From positions 3,782,001-3,846,000 of the forward strand of contig NZ_PDBX01000001.1 of assembly GCF_002564105.1 (NCBI RefSeq): a stretch of 64,000 bases of DNA. The letters run 5' to 3'. Each line of letters starts with the position of its first letter. The stretch's first letter is position 1. Below the pieces are notes generated by a model. The model was not told the origin of the DNA and searched no databases. It saw only the letters and a program-made list of their open reading frames with translations. This document shows positions 27,557 through 36,384 of the stretch, one piece after another. The stretch is from Collimonas sp. PA-H2. Lineage in GTDB: Bacteria; Pseudomonadota; Gammaproteobacteria; Burkholderiales; Burkholderiaceae_D. Made by a program: the position numbers and the translations under genes.

Positions 27557-28621
27557 TCATCGACGCGGCACGCCGTCACGCCATTCGCCCCAATGGGTCA
27601 CGATATCCTGCACCAGCGGATTCCCCGCCCGGTACAGATTCTCGGTCGCCGGTACGAAGCCGCCCTGGTCGGCATAGTTGAGCAGGTTGTCGGCGCTGGT
27701 TTGTCCTTGATACGGACGGTCAAAATCCGATCCGGTGCGCAATGCAGCCACCCGGCTCAAGTCGACCCGTTTGATGCTGGATGCGCGTTTCAAGGCTTCG
27801 AAAGTGGCATTGTCTTCCTGCGCCGTCATGCAGTACACGCCCTTGTTGTCGGTCAGGATCTTGGTCCACTGTCTTGCGCGTTCGCCCAGCAGCGTGCCTG
27901 ACCACCAGGTATTGCCGGAGGCGATATCGCACTGGACCACGGCCGGCGGCTGGTTGGCCGGCGCATAGCTGAACTTGGAGCGCGCTACCTGCGCCTGCGG
28001 GCTGTCCGCCAGCACCACATTGCGCGACAAGGCGAAGGCGGCGTCGGCCAGTTTCGGATTCAGCTGGAAGACTTCGTTTCGGTAGTCGAGCGGCGGCTTG
28101 TCGCTCGGGCTCTTGGTGTTGATGCCGAGATAGCCGGTATTCCAGCCGGCTGGAATTTCGCGCGCATCGAGTTCCCACTGGATGCCGAAGTCGACCAGAT
28201 ACTTGGCCCAGGCGGCCGAGCCGACAGTGGCGCGCCCAGGATCGACGCCGGCAATCCCGGAGATCAGGAAATAGGTATGGCGCAGGTCGAAGCGCGAAGA
28301 GAAGGTCAGGGCCATGATCGAGGCCGAAGCATTGGCGTAGCCCATGCCGGTGGTGACCACGCAGACGTCTTGCCGGTTGCAATGCACATCCGGATAGTCG
28401 GGCGACAGGCCAGGCACGGAGACGGTTTTCCAGGGACCGATGCGATCCAGCCAGGCCTGGCCTTCGGGGCCGAACATGGTGATGATCATGACCTTGACCG
28501 GACGGTTCTGGGCATTCGATTCGGCGAGTCCATCGTTACCCCGGTCCTGCGCCAGCGACGGCACGGAGGAGCAGGCAGCAAGCGACAGGAAAGCTGCGGA
28601 AATAAGCGAGCGAGTCATCAT
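27557..28621 (-). CDS. Purine nucleoside permease (NUP) family lipoprotein
   Basis: 354 residues, beginning with a signal and lipobox-like SLAAC at about residues 13-17. The mature part has VKVMIITMFGPEGQAWLDRIG, VCVVTTGMGYANASASIMAL and SGIAGVDPGRATVGSAAWAKYLVDFGIQWELDAREIP, the signature blocks of PF06516 (NUP), related in fold to nucleoside phosphorylases. Despite the name it has no multi-pass membrane region, so it is more likely a periplasmic nucleoside-binding or hydrolysing lipoprotein. It stands alone. Confidence 0.88.
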   Translation of the reverse strand: MMTRSLISAAFLSLAACSSVPSLAQDRGNDGLAESNAQNRPVKVMIITMFGPEGQAWLDRIGPWKTVSVPGLSPDYPDVHCNRQDVCVVTTGMGYANASASIMALTFSSRFDLRHTYFLISGIAGVDPGRATVGSAAWAKYLVDFGIQWELDAREIPAGWNTGYLGINTKSPSDKPPLDYRNEVFQLNPKLADAAFALSRNVVLADSPQAQVARSKFSYAPANQPPAVVQCDIASGNTWWSGTLLGERARQWTKILTDNKGVYCMTAQEDNATFEALKRASSIKRVDLSRVAALRTGSDFDRPYQGQTSADNLLNYADQGGFVPATENLYRAGNPLVQDIVTHWGEWRDGVPRR

Positions 28622-28714
28622 GGGTTTTCCTTATGGCAAATAGAAGCCGTAGTCTACCCGTGAAAGCCGATTTGTGTTGTCGCAGTGCAATATAAAGACC
28701 TGTCTGGCAGGCGT

Positions 28715-28736
28715 AAAAAAGCCGCCCGCAGGCGGC
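28715..28736 (-). terminator. Intrinsic terminator of lpxO
   Basis: GCCGCC-CGCA-GGCGGC stem followed by six T on the minus strand, 27 nt after the lpxO stop. Confidence 0.85.
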
Positions 28737-28762
28737 TTGCCGAAACGCGTTTTACGCGGCGA

Positions 28763-29665
28763 TCAGAGGTAGACGATGGCCAGCGCGACGCCGACGATCA
28801 AACCGAACTTGATGCACATGTACAGCGGCTTGCTGAATTTTTTCAGGCGGCGCCGGTATTGGCCGGCGGCCCAGACGAAGCGGAACAGCTTGTTGATGCC
28901 GCCGGTCTCGTCGCCGGTTTCGTTAGGCGAAGCCGCGGCGCTCATCATGTGGCGGCCGAGCCAGCGGTTGATGGCTTGCGCCCAGCGATAGCGCATCGGC
29001 CGTTCGATGTCGCAAAAGATGATGATGCGGTTGCTGTCGCAGCCGTTCTGCGCCCAGTGGATATAGGTTTCGTCGAACACCACGCCCTGGCCGTCGCGCC
29101 AGCTGTAGCGCTGCTGGTTGACTTCAATGAAGCAGCGGTCGTCGTTCGGCGTCACCAGGCCCAGGTGATAGCGCAGCGAACCGGCGAACGGATCGCGGTG
29201 CGGATTCAGGGTGCCGCCCGGCGCCAGCTCGGCAAACATGGCTGCCTTGACGCTCGGCGTGCGGCGCAGCAGCTCCACGGTCTTCGGACAGAATTGTTCG
29301 GCCGACGGATGGCTGGCGTCATACCATTTCAGGTAGAAGCGCTTCCAGCCGGCCTTGAAGAAGGAGTTGAAGCCGGCGTCGTCATTCTTTTCCGCCGCGC
29401 GGATTTTTTCCAGGCCGATCAGTCCCTGCGCTTCATCGCGGATGGTTTCCCAGTTGTCTTCCAGGATCTTGAGGTCGGCGAAAGTGCTGGTCGGCAGATA
29501 AGGCGTGTTGGTCGGCACCTTCGAGAACATGTACATGAAGATGTTGAGCGGGGCCATGATCGAGGAATGGTCGAATATCTGCCGAAAGAAGGGCAGGCGG
29601 GCCTTGCCGCGGAAGTGCACGTACAACACCGATAAAATAAAAATACTGACTACTGCCCATTTCAT
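28763..29665 (-). CDS. lpxO: Aspartyl/asparaginyl beta-hydroxylase-type lipid A hydroxylase (LpxO-like)
   Basis: 300 residues with a membrane helix at the N-terminus (2-17) and another at the C-terminus. The iron and 2-oxoglutarate site is visible as NPHRDPFAGSLRYHLGL (His156, Asp158) and FDETYIHWAQN (His203). LpxO 2-hydroxylates the secondary acyl chain of lipid A at the inner membrane. The substrate is inferred from overall similarity to LpxO; other peptide beta-hydroxylases share the fold. Confidence 0.88.
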   Translation of the reverse strand: MKWAVVSIFILSVLYVHFRGKARLPFFRQIFDHSSIMAPLNIFMYMFSKVPTNTPYLPTSTFADLKILEDNWETIRDEAQGLIGLEKIRAAEKNDDAGFNSFFKAGWKRFYLKWYDASHPSAEQFCPKTVELLRRTPSVKAAMFAELAPGGTLNPHRDPFAGSLRYHLGLVTPNDDRCFIEVNQQRYSWRDGQGVVFDETYIHWAQNGCDSNRIIIFCDIERPMRYRWAQAINRWLGRHMMSAAASPNETGDETGGINKLFRFVWAAGQYRRRLKKFSKPLYMCIKFGLIVGVALAIVYL

Positions 29666-29788
29666 GAAAATGTGCTCCGTTGCAAATAAGCCGCCATTTT
29701 ATCTCTTTTGCGCCTGTTATCTGTTTTCCAAACTGTTTGTTCCCCTGATCTATTGCAAAGGAGAACATTTAAGGCTGCGGCGGCGTGA

Positions 29789-29818
29789 TTGCCGCCGCCA
29801 ATGTTTCAATGATAAAAT
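29789..29818 (+). promoter_or_regulatory. Candidate promoter for the yybP-ykoY riboswitch transcript
   Basis: TTGCCG and TAAAAT are 18 nt apart and place transcription start near 29825, just before the conserved 5' part of the riboswitch. A GC-rich hairpin overlaps the -35 side. Confidence 0.4.
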
Positions 29819-29825
29819 TGCGGCT

Positions 29826-29975
29826 CCTTAGGGGAGTAGCCGCCTTCGAATCTTTTGAAGAGCGCATGTCAACATACTTGGCGCTGTATCCAATTTACGC
29901 CATGGCATGCGCGACCGCACGGTTTGGCAAGACCTATGGTGCATTTCCTTTACCCGGCCGGGCGAAGGTGTTGCG
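29826..29975 (+). promoter_or_regulatory. yybP-ykoY family (manganese-sensing) riboswitch
   Basis: The sequence has the family's conserved parts in order: AGGGGAGTAGC, TCAACATACTTGGCG, GGCAAGACC and CCGGGCGAAGGTG. yybP-ykoY RNAs bind Mn2+ and turn on exporters. The downstream gene is a calcium/sodium-antiporter-like membrane protein 150 nt away, so the RNA implies manganese export or homeostasis. The expression platform (about 29976-30129) was not resolved by eye. Confidence 0.85.
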
Positions 29976-30129
29976 CCATTCGTCAGTGCCCGGCCCTCAG
30001 GATGTCCCCCATGCTTAATTACCGCCAATGGCAGCGCCGGCGCGCTGCTGCAGCCAGCTTATCCAAGCAGCCCTTCTTTCCATCTGCCTCATTTTCTTTA
30101 TCGTTGGTATGGCCTTCAGAGGTGTGCGC

Positions 30130-31134
30130 ATGATGCTTGCGATCGCCTTGTTGCTGGGCTCAGCTGTTGTCATCTATTTGTCGTGCGAGTATTTCGTCAA
30201 CAGCATCGAATGGGTCGGCCGCCGGCTCGGCATCGCCCAGAGCGCGGTAGGCACGGTGCTGGCGGCGTTTGGCACGGCGCTTCCGGAAAGCGTCGTGACC
30301 TTTGTCGCCGTGGTGTTCGGGCGCGATGCGGCGCACCGTGAAATCGGCGTCGGCGCCGCCCTCGGCGGGCCGCTGGTGCTGGCCACCATCGCCTACGCGG
30401 TGGTGGGCCTGATGTTCATCCTGAACCGTAAAAAGCTCGGCAATATCCTGCTGTCGGCCAGCGCCGCCGCGCGCCTGCGCCGCGATCAAGCCTGGTTCAT
30501 CGGGATTTTCGTGGTCAAGGTCGGCCTCGGGCTGGTGGCGTTTGCCATCAAACCCTGGCTGGGCGCGGCTTTCCTGCTGGCTTACGGCGTGTATATCTGG
30601 GGCGAAATGCGCAAGGAAGAAGACGCCGACGCCGAGATCCACGAGCTGGAACCGCTCAAGTTCCGTCCCCACGATCCGCAACCGCTGCTGGGCTGGGCGC
30701 TGCTGCAGACGCTGGTGGCGCTGGTGGTGATTTTCCTGAGCTCGCAGCTGTTCGTGCATCAACTAGGTGAAATTTCGCCCTGGCTGGGGATCTCGCCGCA
30801 ATTGACTGCATTGCTGCTGAGTCCGATCGCCACCGAGCTGCCGGAAATCCTGAATGCGGTGATCTGGGTCCGGCAGGGCAAGCAGACGCTGGCGCTAAGC
30901 AATATCAGCGGCGCGATGATGATCCAGGCCACCATTCCGACCGCGCTGGTGCTGATTTTTACGCCGTGGATGCTGAGCCCCGCATTGATCTGGGCTGCGG
31001 CGGTGACCATGATCTCGATGTTTGGCCTGTATGCGCTGCTGCGCAAGGGCATGCTGAGCGGCGGCATCCTGGCGCTGTTCGGTTTGCTGTATGTGGTATT
31101 TGCCGCCGGCCTGGGATGGATAGGCGTGCATTGA
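30130..31134 (+). CDS. CaCA family sodium/calcium exchanger-like protein under a manganese riboswitch
   Basis: About 334 residues and ten hydrophobic segments. Two alpha-repeats are visible: VLAAFGTALPESVVTF in the first half and LLLSPIATELPEILNAV in the second, the acidic cation-coordinating motifs of YrbG/CaCA antiporters. A hydrophilic Glu/Asp-rich loop (KEEDADAEIHELE) separates the halves. The start is the ATG after AGAGG; upstream in-frame codons fall in the riboswitch leader. The riboswitch context suggests Mn2+ (or Ca2+) efflux rather than uptake. Confidence 0.85.
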   Translation: MMLAIALLLGSAVVIYLSCEYFVNSIEWVGRRLGIAQSAVGTVLAAFGTALPESVVTFVAVVFGRDAAHREIGVGAALGGPLVLATIAYAVVGLMFILNRKKLGNILLSASAAARLRRDQAWFIGIFVVKVGLGLVAFAIKPWLGAAFLLAYGVYIWGEMRKEEDADAEIHELEPLKFRPHDPQPLLGWALLQTLVALVVIFLSSQLFVHQLGEISPWLGISPQLTALLLSPIATELPEILNAVIWVRQGKQTLALSNISGAMMIQATIPTALVLIFTPWMLSPALIWAAAVTMISMFGLYALLRKGMLSGGILALFGLLYVVFAAGLGWIGVH

Positions 31135-31153
31135 TCAAGCCGATTGAGTGCAG

Positions 31154-31477
31154 TCAGGCGCGCGCGCCTAAGGCGATCACCGCCGCGCCTGACAGCGCCA
31201 GTCCCGCTCCCAGCAGATCGGTCCAGCGCGGCGCAATGCCGTCAACGCTCCAGAGCCAGAAAATCGCAGTGGCGACATACACCGCGCCATAAGCGGCATA
31301 TACGCGGCCGCTGGCGGCCGGATGCAAGGTCAGCAGCCAGACGAAGGCCAGCAGGCTGATGGTTGCCGGCAGCAGCAGCCAGGCGGAAGCCTTACCGTTC
31401 AGCCACAGCATCGGCAGGTAGCAGCCCAGCAATTCGGCGACGGCGGTCAGCAGGAAAAGGGCAAAGGTTTTTGTCAT
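31154..31477 (-). CDS. ynfA: YnfA/UPF0060 family inner membrane protein
   Basis: 107 residues and four membrane helices, with [46 protein letters not shown] and [19 protein letters not shown], the diagnostic blocks of the family. YnfA members have been linked to SMR-type efflux, though the role is modestly supported. It ends 20 nt from the convergent antiporter gene and is divergent from sugE. Confidence 0.93.
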   Translation of the reverse strand: MTKTFALFLLTAVAELLGCYLPMLWLNGKASAWLLLPATISLLAFVWLLTLHPAASGRVYAAYGAVYVATAIFWLWSVDGIAPRWTDLLGAGLALSGAAVIALGARA

Positions 31478-31537
31478 GGCGGAACTGGCGAGGTCAGGGT
31501 GAAAAATGCTGCGCATGCGGCCATGGCAGAAAAAAAA

Positions 31538-31543
31538 TATAAT
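31538..31543 (+). promoter_or_regulatory. -10 box for the guanidine riboswitch/sugE transcript
   Basis: Consensus TATAAT about 25 nt before the first riboswitch hairpin. The -35 region is not clear. Confidence 0.45.
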
Positions 31544-31567
31544 GGATGGCGTTGTCGCATTCCATTC

Positions 31568-31622
31568 CGGCGCCAGGACGACCTGGCGCTGCCGCACATT
31601 GTATTTCAACCGGGGACGACCC
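31568..31622 (+). promoter_or_regulatory. Guanidine-II (mini-ykkC) riboswitch
   Basis: Two hairpins with ACGA tetraloops: GCGCCAGG-ACGA-CCTGGCGC and GGGG-ACGA-CCCC. Paired hairpins with ACGR loops just before a Shine-Dalgarno sequence define mini-ykkC RNAs. The sugE Shine-Dalgarno (GGAGGT, 31633-31638) follows within 12 nt, consistent with translational control by guanidinium. Confidence 0.92.
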
Positions 31623-31641
31623 CATCTTTTATGGAGGTCGC

Positions 31642-31962
31642 ATGGCCTGGATCATTCTCTTACTTGCCGGCATAGCGGAAGTCATCTGGGCTGTCGGCCT
31701 GAAATATTCCGAAGGTTTTACGCGAACCTGGCCGTCCATCATCACTTGCGCCGGCATGGCCGTCAGCATCTGGCTGCTGGCGATCGCCATGCGCACTTTG
31801 CCGCTTGGCACAGCCTATGCGGTTTGGACCGGGATCGGCGCGGTGGGATCCTTCATTGCCGGCATCGTGCTGCTGGGCGAGGCGGCCAGCCTGGCGCGCA
31901 TCGCCAGCGTCAGCCTGATCGTGCTGGGGCTGATCGGCCTGAAGCTATCGACGGCAAGCTGA
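31642..31962 (+). CDS. sugE: SugE/Gdx guanidinium exporter (SMR family)
   Basis: 106 residues and four helices: [30 protein letters not shown] with the helix 1 Glu and the Gdx-type WAVGLKYS, and [17 protein letters not shown]. This pattern separates Gdx from EmrE-type pumps. The mini-ykkC RNA upstream strongly supports guanidinium export. GGAGGT lies four nt before the chosen start; the open frame upstream covers the riboswitch and is not coding. Confidence 0.95.
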   Translation: MAWIILLLAGIAEVIWAVGLKYSEGFTRTWPSIITCAGMAVSIWLLAIAMRTLPLGTAYAVWTGIGAVGSFIAGIVLLGEAASLARIASVSLIVLGLIGLKLSTAS

Positions 31963-31972
31963 GTTAAGCGGA

Positions 31973-32293
31973 CTAGGCCGAGGCGTTGACCTTGGTTGCC
32001 GCAGTGGCTGCAGCTGTTTCTAATCCGGCGTGGGTTTTCAAGGTCTGGTAGCGCAGGCAGGTTACGCGCAGGAATGACGCGAAGTTGCTGGCTTCGCCCA
32101 GATGGGTGGTGACTTCATCGTGCAGTTTGGCGATCAGCTGGTTGGTGGTCAGGTCGTTGTCCGCCGCCAGTTCCGCCAGCGTTTGCCAGAACAGGTTTTC
32201 CAGCTTGATGGTAGTGATGACGCCCATGATGCGCACCGAGCGGGCGCGCGATTCATACAATATGGGATCGGCCTGGGCATAAATCTGACACAT
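31973..32293 (-). CDS. Ribbon-helix-helix domain protein
   Basis: 106 residues. TTIKLENLFWQTLAELAADNDLTTNQLIAKLHDEV looks like a ribbon-helix-helix region (beta strand plus two helices), and SNFASFLRVTCLRYQTL follows. Such proteins are often short DNA-binding regulators. The start chosen (MCQIYAQADP) is the usual family N-terminus; a longer frame exists. It is downstream of the DJ-1-like gene on the same strand by 71 nt and may be co-transcribed. Target unknown. Confidence 0.78.
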   Translation of the reverse strand: MCQIYAQADPILYESRARSVRIMGVITTIKLENLFWQTLAELAADNDLTTNQLIAKLHDEVTTHLGEASNFASFLRVTCLRYQTLKTHAGLETAAATAATKVNASA

Positions 32294-32364
32294 CGGACGC
32301 CTCGTTTCTGGTTGTTGCCAATAGCTGGGAAAGTGCAGCCGGCGTGCCGGCCGCACAGCGCCTA

Positions 32365-32946
32365 TCATAACTCGATGCGAGTCCCCAATGCGGTCAGGAA
32401 CAGGGCCAGCCAGGCCGGATGGGCCGGCCATGCCGGTGCGGTCACCAGATTGCCGTCGCGGTGCGCTGCGGTGATGTCGATTTCCGCGTACTTGCCGCCG
32501 GCCAGTTTGACTTCCGGCGCGCAGGCAGGATAAGCCGAGCAGGTTTTCCCTTTCAGCACGCCGGCCGCCGCCAGCAGCTGCGGGCCATGGCAGACCGCGG
32601 CGATCGGCTTGTCGGCGGCATGGAACTGCTGGACGATTTCGATCACGCGCGGATTCAGGCGCAGGTATTCCGGGGCGCGGCCGCCGGGGATCAGCAAGGC
32701 ATCGTAGCGGCTGACGTCGACATCGCTGAACGCCGCATTCAAGGTGAAGTTGTGGCCCGGCTTTTCGCTATAGGTCTGGTCGCCTTCAAAGTCATGGATG
32801 GCGGTGCGAATCTGGGCGCCGGCGGCTTTGTCCGGACACACCACGTCGACCTGGTGGCCGACCATCTGCAGAGCCTGGAACGGGACCATCAATTCATAGT
32901 CTTCAACGTAGTCGCCAGCCAGGATCAGGATTTTCTTTGCGCTCAT
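32365..32946 (-). CDS. DJ-1/PfpI family protein
   Basis: 193 residues of the class I glutamine-amidotransferase-like fold: [23 protein letters not shown] with the nucleophile-elbow Glu, [15 protein letters not shown], and [13 protein letters not shown] with the reactive Cys and neighbouring His. Relatives act as deglycases, proteases or chaperones; which applies is unknown. A perfect 9-2-9 palindrome lies about 67 nt upstream. Confidence 0.9.
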   Translation of the reverse strand: MSAKKILILAGDYVEDYELMVPFQALQMVGHQVDVVCPDKAAGAQIRTAIHDFEGDQTYSEKPGHNFTLNAAFSDVDVSRYDALLIPGGRAPEYLRLNPRVIEIVQQFHAADKPIAAVCHGPQLLAAAGVLKGKTCSAYPACAPEVKLAGGKYAEIDITAAHRDGNLVTAPAWPAHPAWLALFLTALGTRIEL

Positions 32947-33012
32947 GGTGGATCTCTCAGTGGGGTTGGTGGGGCAGGGAAGGTCGAGTATGGGACCGTG
33001 AAATCTTGTGCA

Positions 33013-33032
33013 GGTAATAACGGGTTATTACC
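33013..33032. promoter_or_regulatory. Perfect palindromic operator candidate between the DJ-1-like gene and folE
   Basis: GGTAATAACGGGTTATTACC is an exact 9-bp inverted repeat around GG. It lies between two divergent genes, 67 bp from the DJ-1-like start and about 190 bp from folE. No adjacent regulator gene is obvious. The rest of the 272-bp gap shows nothing else. Confidence 0.5.
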
Positions 33033-33218
33033 GCTCCATGTTTCGATGCTGCATTGCGCAAACCGCAGCTTTGACGAATCCAATGCAGTAATGCGATAGC
33101 TGAATTACACTGTCGGCATTAGCCGCAGCGTGATTGCCGAGGTCAACAGACCCTGGATTCAGCATATGTGCGCGGCTGCACAGCGGCAAGTAAAATTCTT
33201 TTTAGAAAAGGTAATCAG

Positions 33219-33845
33219 ATGGCCTCAAAAGATTCATTGCCGGCGACGGCGGCTAGCACCTTGTCGGAACGTCCAAGCCGGGCTGAGGCGGAGTCGGCGA
33301 TCCGCACCCTGCTGCGCTGGGCTGGCGACGATCCTGACCGCGAAGGCTTGCTGGATACGCCGGCGCGCGTGGCGCGCGCCTATGAAGAATTCTTTGCTGG
33401 CTACAGCAAGGATCCGGTCGAGATTCTGTCGACCACGTTTTCCGAAGTGGAGGGCTACGACGAGATGGTGGTGCTGACCAACATCCGTTTTGAAAGCCAT
33501 TGCGAGCACCACATGGCGCCCATCATCGGCAAGGCGCACGTGGCCTATTTGCCGGACCGGCGCGTGGTGGGGATCTCGAAACTGGCGCGCCTGGTGGATA
33601 TTTATGCCAAGCGCTTGCAGATCCAGGAAAAAATGACAGTGCAGATCGCCGATACCCTGCAGCAGGTCTTGCTGCCGAAGGGCGTGGCGGTAGTGATCGA
33701 GGCATCGCACGGCTGCATGACCACGCGCGGCATCCACAAGCCGGGCACCAGCCTGGTGACCAGCCGCATGCTGGGTGCGTTCCGCGACGATCCTTCGACG
33801 CGGCGCGAGTTCATGAGCATCATCAGCCAGAAGCGCAACGAGTAA
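33219..33845 (+). CDS. folE: GTP cyclohydrolase I
   Basis: Converts GTP to dihydroneopterin triphosphate, the first step of folate/pterin synthesis. 208 residues. Zinc ligands are Cys95 and His98 in [11 protein letters not shown] and Cys169 in [30 protein letters not shown] is the family core. The start at [10 protein letters not shown] follows AAAAGG at suitable spacing. It is monocistronic and convergent with an exporter, separated by a strong palindrome. Confidence 0.97.
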   Translation: MASKDSLPATAASTLSERPSRAEAESAIRTLLRWAGDDPDREGLLDTPARVARAYEEFFAGYSKDPVEILSTTFSEVEGYDEMVVLTNIRFESHCEHHMAPIIGKAHVAYLPDRRVVGISKLARLVDIYAKRLQIQEKMTVQIADTLQQVLLPKGVAVVIEASHGCMTTRGIHKPGTSLVTSRMLGAFRDDPSTRREFMSIISQKRNE

Positions 33846-33887
33846 ACCTGCTGCCATTGTCGGCTGCCGGCGCCGTCTGGCGTCGGT

Positions 33888-33911
33888 GCAGGGAGCGCAT
33901 GCGCTCCCTGC
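33888..33911. terminator. Bidirectional hairpin between folE and the MdfA-like gene
   Basis: A 24-bp perfect palindrome (12-bp arm GCAGGGAGCGCA and its complement), positioned between two convergent stop codons. No long T-run on either side. Confidence 0.6.
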
Positions 33912-33929
33912 ATTCCTCCTCAAATCCCC

Positions 33930-35174
33930 TCAAATCAATGGTCCCGCTTCTTTCTCTTCATGGCCGGTCAGCCGCGCCTGCATGGCGCGCGCCACCACGC
34001 TGCGCGACAAATACCAGTACAGCGCAATGACAGCGGTCGAGAACAGCGCAAAGCCCATCATTCCCGCGTACAGGTAAAACACCTTGTACAGTTCGATGCC
34101 GACGCCGTACAGGGTCATGTTGATCATGCCCATGGTGGCGGCCACGGTGGCTTTAGAGACCGGGCTTTCAGTCAGGGTGAAGCGGATCATCACCGCCGCC
34201 GACAAGCCTTCGCCGAAAGCGATCACGCTGATCGCCGCCACCAGGAAGTAGGGCGTATCGAGGAAGGCGGCGCCGAACAGCATGATCAGAATGCCGAGCG
34301 CGATCGGATACAGCGCGATCTTGATCGAGCTGCCCAGGCGCCAGCGGTCAACCTGGCGCGCCAGCACCAGGTTGCCGGCGATCAGGCAGGCGAACACCGG
34401 AATCTGCCAGTAGCCGTATTCGATCACGCTCAGATGGCCGTCGGCCACCAGGATTTCCGGCGACATGGCGATCCAGCCGATCAGCGGAATCGCCAGCAAG
34501 GGCATGCACATCGCCGCCTTGACGAAGTGCAGGTTGCCGACCACTGCACGGTAGTCATGCCAGATCTGCGTCAGCGGCAGTTTTTCCTTGCGCGGCTTGA
34601 CGGTTTCAGGCATGTGCCGCGCCAGGCCGATCAAGGCTATGGTGGCGATCGCGGCGATGAACACGAACACCATGCGCCACGGCAGCACTTCAATCATGAA
34701 GGCGCCGGCGACCGGGCCGATCAGCGGCGCAATCAGCGCCACATTGGCCATCAGCGCGGTGACCCGGATCGCCGCCTTTTCTTCGAAGGCTTCCTGCACC
34801 ACGGCATAGCCGACCGAAGAAATGAAGCACAAGCCCATGCCTTGCAGCACGCGCAAGGCGATGAAGCTTTCGATACTGCGTGAGAACAGCGTCGCCAGGC
34901 AGGCGATGATGAAAAACAGGGTGCCGCCCAACATCACCGGACGGCGGCCGATGCGGTCCGAGAGCGGTCCGAACAGCCATTGGAAGATCGCGCCGCCGAC
35001 CAGGAAGGCGGTCATGGCAGACGCCATCCAGGCCGCGCTGGCGCCGAATTCGCGGGTCACTGTCAGCATGCCCGGCTGGATCATGTCGTTGGCGATGTAT
35101 ACCGAAAACTCGAACAGGACCAGGGCCAGCGGAAACATCAGGGTGCTGCGGGTAAGCGTGGAAATTTTTTGCAT
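33930..35174 (-). CDS. MFS multidrug exporter, MdfA-like
   Basis: 414 residues, twelve helices. The N-terminus FPLALVLFEFSVYIANDMIQPGML matches MdfA, including the acidic residue in helix 1 that is critical there, and [17 protein letters not shown] is the loop 2-3 motif. It should export cationic or neutral drugs by proton antiport. Divergent from the nearby LysR gene only in a loose sense: both are on the minus strand, so the LysR is not an obvious regulator. Confidence 0.87.
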   Translation of the reverse strand: MQKISTLTRSTLMFPLALVLFEFSVYIANDMIQPGMLTVTREFGASAAWMASAMTAFLVGGAIFQWLFGPLSDRIGRRPVMLGGTLFFIIACLATLFSRSIESFIALRVLQGMGLCFISSVGYAVVQEAFEEKAAIRVTALMANVALIAPLIGPVAGAFMIEVLPWRMVFVFIAAIATIALIGLARHMPETVKPRKEKLPLTQIWHDYRAVVGNLHFVKAAMCMPLLAIPLIGWIAMSPEILVADGHLSVIEYGYWQIPVFACLIAGNLVLARQVDRWRLGSSIKIALYPIALGILIMLFGAAFLDTPYFLVAAISVIAFGEGLSAAVMIRFTLTESPVSKATVAATMGMINMTLYGVGIELYKVFYLYAGMMGFALFSTAVIALYWYLSRSVVARAMQARLTGHEEKEAGPLI

Positions 35175-35350
35175 TGTTTGATTCGCTTGGTAAAGACGGG
35201 GTGAAGCTGTAAAGCCAGAGATCGGGCATCGCGCCGGGCTGGCCGGTTTGCGATTAGGTACAGGGTGCTGACCGAGCTATTGCGGCAAAGCCGCACATGG
35301 CGTCAACGGGTGAAGTTGTCTGGCGAAATCGCCTGAAGAAATTAGTTAAT

Positions 35351-36259
35351 TCAATTGACCGGCGCTTCCCAGCCGGAGTCTGCGCTGAATTCCTCGACCA
35401 GGAAATCGAGCATGGCGCGCAGGATGGCAGGCATTTGACGGCGCGAAGCATAGACGCCGTAAATACTCAATTCGCGCGGGCGATATTCGCCGAGCAGCGC
35501 CCGTAGTCTACCATCATGCAGCAATCCTGAGGCGGCGTGCAGCGGCTGCAAGGCAATCCCGGCTCCACACACCGCCGCTTCCAGCAGCACCGACGATTCG
35601 TTGGCGCTCATGTTGCCGCCTACCGGCACTGCGACCGGCGCGCCATCCTTCTCGAATTCCCACAGGCTTTTACCGAAATAGGAATAGGTCAGGCAGTTGT
35701 GCAAGGCCAGGTCTTCCACGGTTTTCGGCGTGCCGTGCTGCTCCAGATACGACGGCGCCGCCACCACTACCGAATGGCAAACCGCCAGCTTGCGTGCAAT
35801 CAGGTTGGGATCGAGCGCATTGGTGATGCGGATCGCCAGGTCGACCCGTTCTTCGATCAGGTTGACGGTACGGTCCACCATCAGCATGTCGATCGCGGTG
35901 CCGGGATAACGCTTGAGGAAGCGGGTCAGCAGCGGCACCAGATAGGTTTGCCCCATCGACATGCTGAAGGTCAGGCGCAGCGTTCCGCGCGGCGTGTTTT
36001 CGGGCGCTGCCGCCGAGGACTGGATGTCGCCGGCCATGTCCAGCATTTGCCGGCAACGCGGCAAGGTGTCGCTGCCGGCCGAGGTCAGGCTGAGCTTGCG
36101 GGTAGTCCGGTGCAGCAGGCGCGCACCCACCCATTCCTCCAGTTCGGCCAGGTAGCGGGAGACCATGGCGCGCGACATGTCCAGCTTGTCGGCGGCGGCG
36201 GTCAGGCTGCCTTGGTCGGCAACCTCGACAAAGACTTGCATCGCGATCAGTCTGTCCAT
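35351..36259 (-). CDS. LysR-type regulator divergent from the MBL-DsbA pair
   Basis: 302 residues, with N-terminal MDRLIAMQVFVEVADQGSLTAAADKLDMSRAMVSRYLAELEEWVGARLLHRTTRKLSLT. Divergent from the MBL/DsbA genes with 125 bp between starts. An imperfect inverted repeat (GATTAATTTG / CAAACTAATC, 36278-36311) in that gap is a candidate binding site. Confidence 0.9.
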   Translation of the reverse strand: MDRLIAMQVFVEVADQGSLTAAADKLDMSRAMVSRYLAELEEWVGARLLHRTTRKLSLTSAGSDTLPRCRQMLDMAGDIQSSAAAPENTPRGTLRLTFSMSMGQTYLVPLLTRFLKRYPGTAIDMLMVDRTVNLIEERVDLAIRITNALDPNLIARKLAVCHSVVVAAPSYLEQHGTPKTVEDLALHNCLTYSYFGKSLWEFEKDGAPVAVPVGGNMSANESSVLLEAAVCGAGIALQPLHAASGLLHDGRLRALLGEYRPRELSIYGVYASRRQMPAILRAMLDFLVEEFSADSGWEAPVN

Positions 36260-36277
36260 GGCTATTCCTGTCTATAT

Positions 36278-36311
36278 GATTAATTTGATCGATTCATGCA
36301 ACAAACTAATC
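36278..36311. promoter_or_regulatory. Candidate operator for the LysR/MBL divergent region
   Basis: GATTAATTTG and CAAACTAATC form a 10-bp inverted repeat with one mismatch, 14 nt apart. Location and size suit a LysR site. Confidence 0.4.
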
Positions 36312-36384
36312 GTCATTATGGGGTTTTTTGCATCGTTTTTGGCAACTATGATGATGGTTCTTTCACCTCATTCTGGAGATATCG

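Noticed and set aside
31546..31641. An N-terminal extension of sugE
   Set aside because: It covers the guanidine riboswitch hairpins; the SMR family begins at MAWIILLL.
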